A stretch of 64,000 nucleotides of DNA, taken from NCBI GenBank assembly GCA_017303635.1, contig JAFLCG010000011.1:62001-126000 (forward strand), written 5' to 3'. Positions 63,356 to 64,000 of the stretch are shown here, piece after piece. The notes below the pieces were generated by a model that saw only the letters and a program-made list of their open reading frames with translations, was not told the origin of the DNA and ran no database searches. Source of the stretch: Anaerolineae bacterium. GTDB taxonomy: Bacteria > Chloroflexota > Anaerolineae > Aggregatilineales > Phototrophicaceae. The position numbers were made by a program, and so were the translations under genes. Numbering within the stretch: position 1 is the first letter of the stretch; the number at the start of each line of letters is the position of its first letter.

Positions 63356-63371
63356 CGAGACAAATGTTCCG
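63356..63371 (+). promoter_or_regulatory. Conserved ACAAATGTTCCG element, copy 3
   Basis: CGAGACAAATGTTCCG; identical to copy 2 over 27 bases starting at 63349. A -10-like ATGTTAAACT follows about 16 bases on, then an ATG at 63404 that opens a 57-codon frame. Confidence 0.5.
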
Positions 63372-63594
63372 TTTTGCCACCTGACTCATGTTAAACTGGT
63401 GGCATGATAACCACCCTAGCCCACCTACAATCCAAGTCCTTATCCATCAAGTGTCAACAGTTGGCGGCACACTATCGCCCAGCCGCCTTAGTGAAGCAGG
63501 GTGTAAATGCGGCGGCATCCTCCCGGTTTCCCACCGACAACGTCAAAATGGGTGGTTGCGTCCTTGCTTCCCGCTAATCCTGATGTCACCATTT

Positions 63595-63678
63595 AAACGA
63601 CTTGGCGCCACTCTCCCGGCTTCCCGCCAAACCCCTTGGTGGCTCTTTCGCCAAGGTGACAAGCGGGTAAAGTCGTTT
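63595..63678. repeat. Nested inverted repeats, possible structured RNA
   Basis: Outer arms AAACGACTT (63595-63603) and AAGTCGTTT (63670-63678) are perfectly complementary. Inside, CTTGGCG (63601-63607) pairs with CGCCAAG (63650-63656), and CCAC pairs with GTGG. The outer and inner stems share three bases, so they may be alternatives. Confidence 0.4.
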
Positions 63679-63764
63679 CTAAAGCTCCCGGTTATTCAGT
63701 GCTTGTTCTGAAAATCGTATCTTGGCGCCTTTTGCGCCTTCACGGTTCAATCTTGGGGTCATGT

Positions 63765-64000
63765 ATGCGGTTTACAGATGCTCTGTGGTTCTTCGGTGAT
63801 CTCTGTGTCTCTGTGGTGAAATCCGCTCTGCTTCCGCTGAGTCTATTTCTTTTCATCCTGCCTGCTTGTGCTCAACCCCCTATCGTTGAAGCACGTGTGA
63901 TCCCATTGGAGGTGAACCTGCGCCTCCATGACCTGCCCGCTACCTGGGCTGAAACCGTGGGTGCCCTCACTGGGGACTCCCTCGTGCAGGTGCAGGGTCG
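63765..64000 (+). CDS. Lipoprotein, cut off by the window end
   Basis: The start of an exported lipoprotein gene that runs past the right edge. The lipobox is FILPACAQ, preceded by a hydrophobic run (LLPLSLFLFILP). The frame can start at ATG 63765, but GTG 63816 (MKSALLPLSLFL) gives a more typical signal peptide, and the bases before it look like a dispersed CTCTGTG repeat. The mature start reads QPPIVEARVIPLEVNLRLHDLP. The function cannot be told from the visible part. Confidence 0.7.
   Translation, partial: MRFTDALWFFGDLCVSVVKSALLPLSLFLFILPACAQPPIVEARVIPLEVNLRLHDLPATWAETVGALTGDSLVQVQG

Larger units (their letters stand above)
63254..63764. other. Intergenic region with regulatory and structured elements
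   Basis: About 510 bases. It holds the third copy of the ACAAATGTTCCG element (63356-63371), a 57-codon frame (63404-63577) of doubtful reality, a structured inverted-repeat element (63595-63678) and a dispersed-repeat-like GCGCCTTTTGCGCCTTC stretch near 63.73 kb. Confidence 0.55.

Noticed and set aside
63404..63577. 57-codon open frame after the third element
   Set aside because: Weak initiation context and no known family. It could be real, but the sequence alone does not support it as a gene.

Overview
The window looks like a chromosomal segment of a moderately GC-rich, free-living heterotroph, most likely a member of the Chloroflexota (Anaerolineae-like). This rests on the mix of genes rather than on any marker gene: a CdaA/YbbR c-di-AMP pair, many receiver/GAF/class III cyclase and multi-PAS kinases, several sugar and polyol ABC operons, CxPC-type secreted proteins, and short GTAGGG(G/A)CG palindromes between genes. 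No rRNA, tRNA, CRISPR array, phage genes or transposase gene was seen. Genes are dense, often overlap by 1-4 bases, and use ATG, GTG and TTG starts.

Region by region. 0-8.6 kb (+ strand): end of a phosphotransferase gene, argF, a large TPR protein, cdaA-ybbR, a secreted WD40-like protein and der. 8.6-10.7 kb (- strand): a STAS-like protein and a receiver-GAF-adenylate cyclase. 10.9-17.3 kb (+ strand): signal peptidase I, a zinc-ribbon protein, and then a bacterial microcompartment (BMC) locus. This locus runs tandem shell protein, pentamer, lone receiver, receiver-cyclase, soluble histidine kinase, acylating aldehyde dehydrogenase with an encapsulation helix, and a second, PduT-like tandem shell protein. 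It has no hexamer gene and no signature enzyme. 17.3-25.1 kb (- strand): a cytochrome c, a ScyD/ScyE-like propeller, and a ribose-type sugar ABC operon with an FGGY kinase and an unlinked TrpA-like enzyme. 25.2-33 kb (- strand): two giant tandem paralogous PAS histidine kinases. 33.2-43.7 kb: a PhyH dioxygenase divergent from an AraC regulator, a secreted protein, an SDR, two FGGY kinases, a gene-free kilobase, glpD (+) and a convergent AraM-type glycerol-1-phosphate dehydrogenase. 43.8-51.7 kb: a glycerol/polyol-type ABC operon with two different ATPases, a HAD phosphatase and a divergent SorC regulator. 51.7-62.4 kb: a DUF2630-like protein, a DUF2809-like membrane protein, pfkA, dnaE, a kinase-receiver pair, mutM, a membrane protein and a CHAD protein. 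62.4-64 kb: repeat-rich DNA with small genes and the start of a lipoprotein gene.

How the genes may work together. The BMC locus is the most unusual part: the shell and aldehyde-oxidising genes enclose a complete receiver/cyclase/kinase cassette, which suggests that microcompartment formation or use is tied to phosphorelay and cyclic-nucleotide signalling. The nearby sugar operon encodes uptake, phosphorylation and a TrpA-fold retro-aldolase candidate, and could in principle feed an aldehyde to the BMC; this is only a hypothesis. The 40-51 kb region places the oxidising enzyme for sn-glycerol-3-phosphate (GlpD) next to that for sn-glycerol-1-phosphate (AraM-type), beside a glycerol-type transporter, which suggests salvage of both glycerol phosphate enantiomers.
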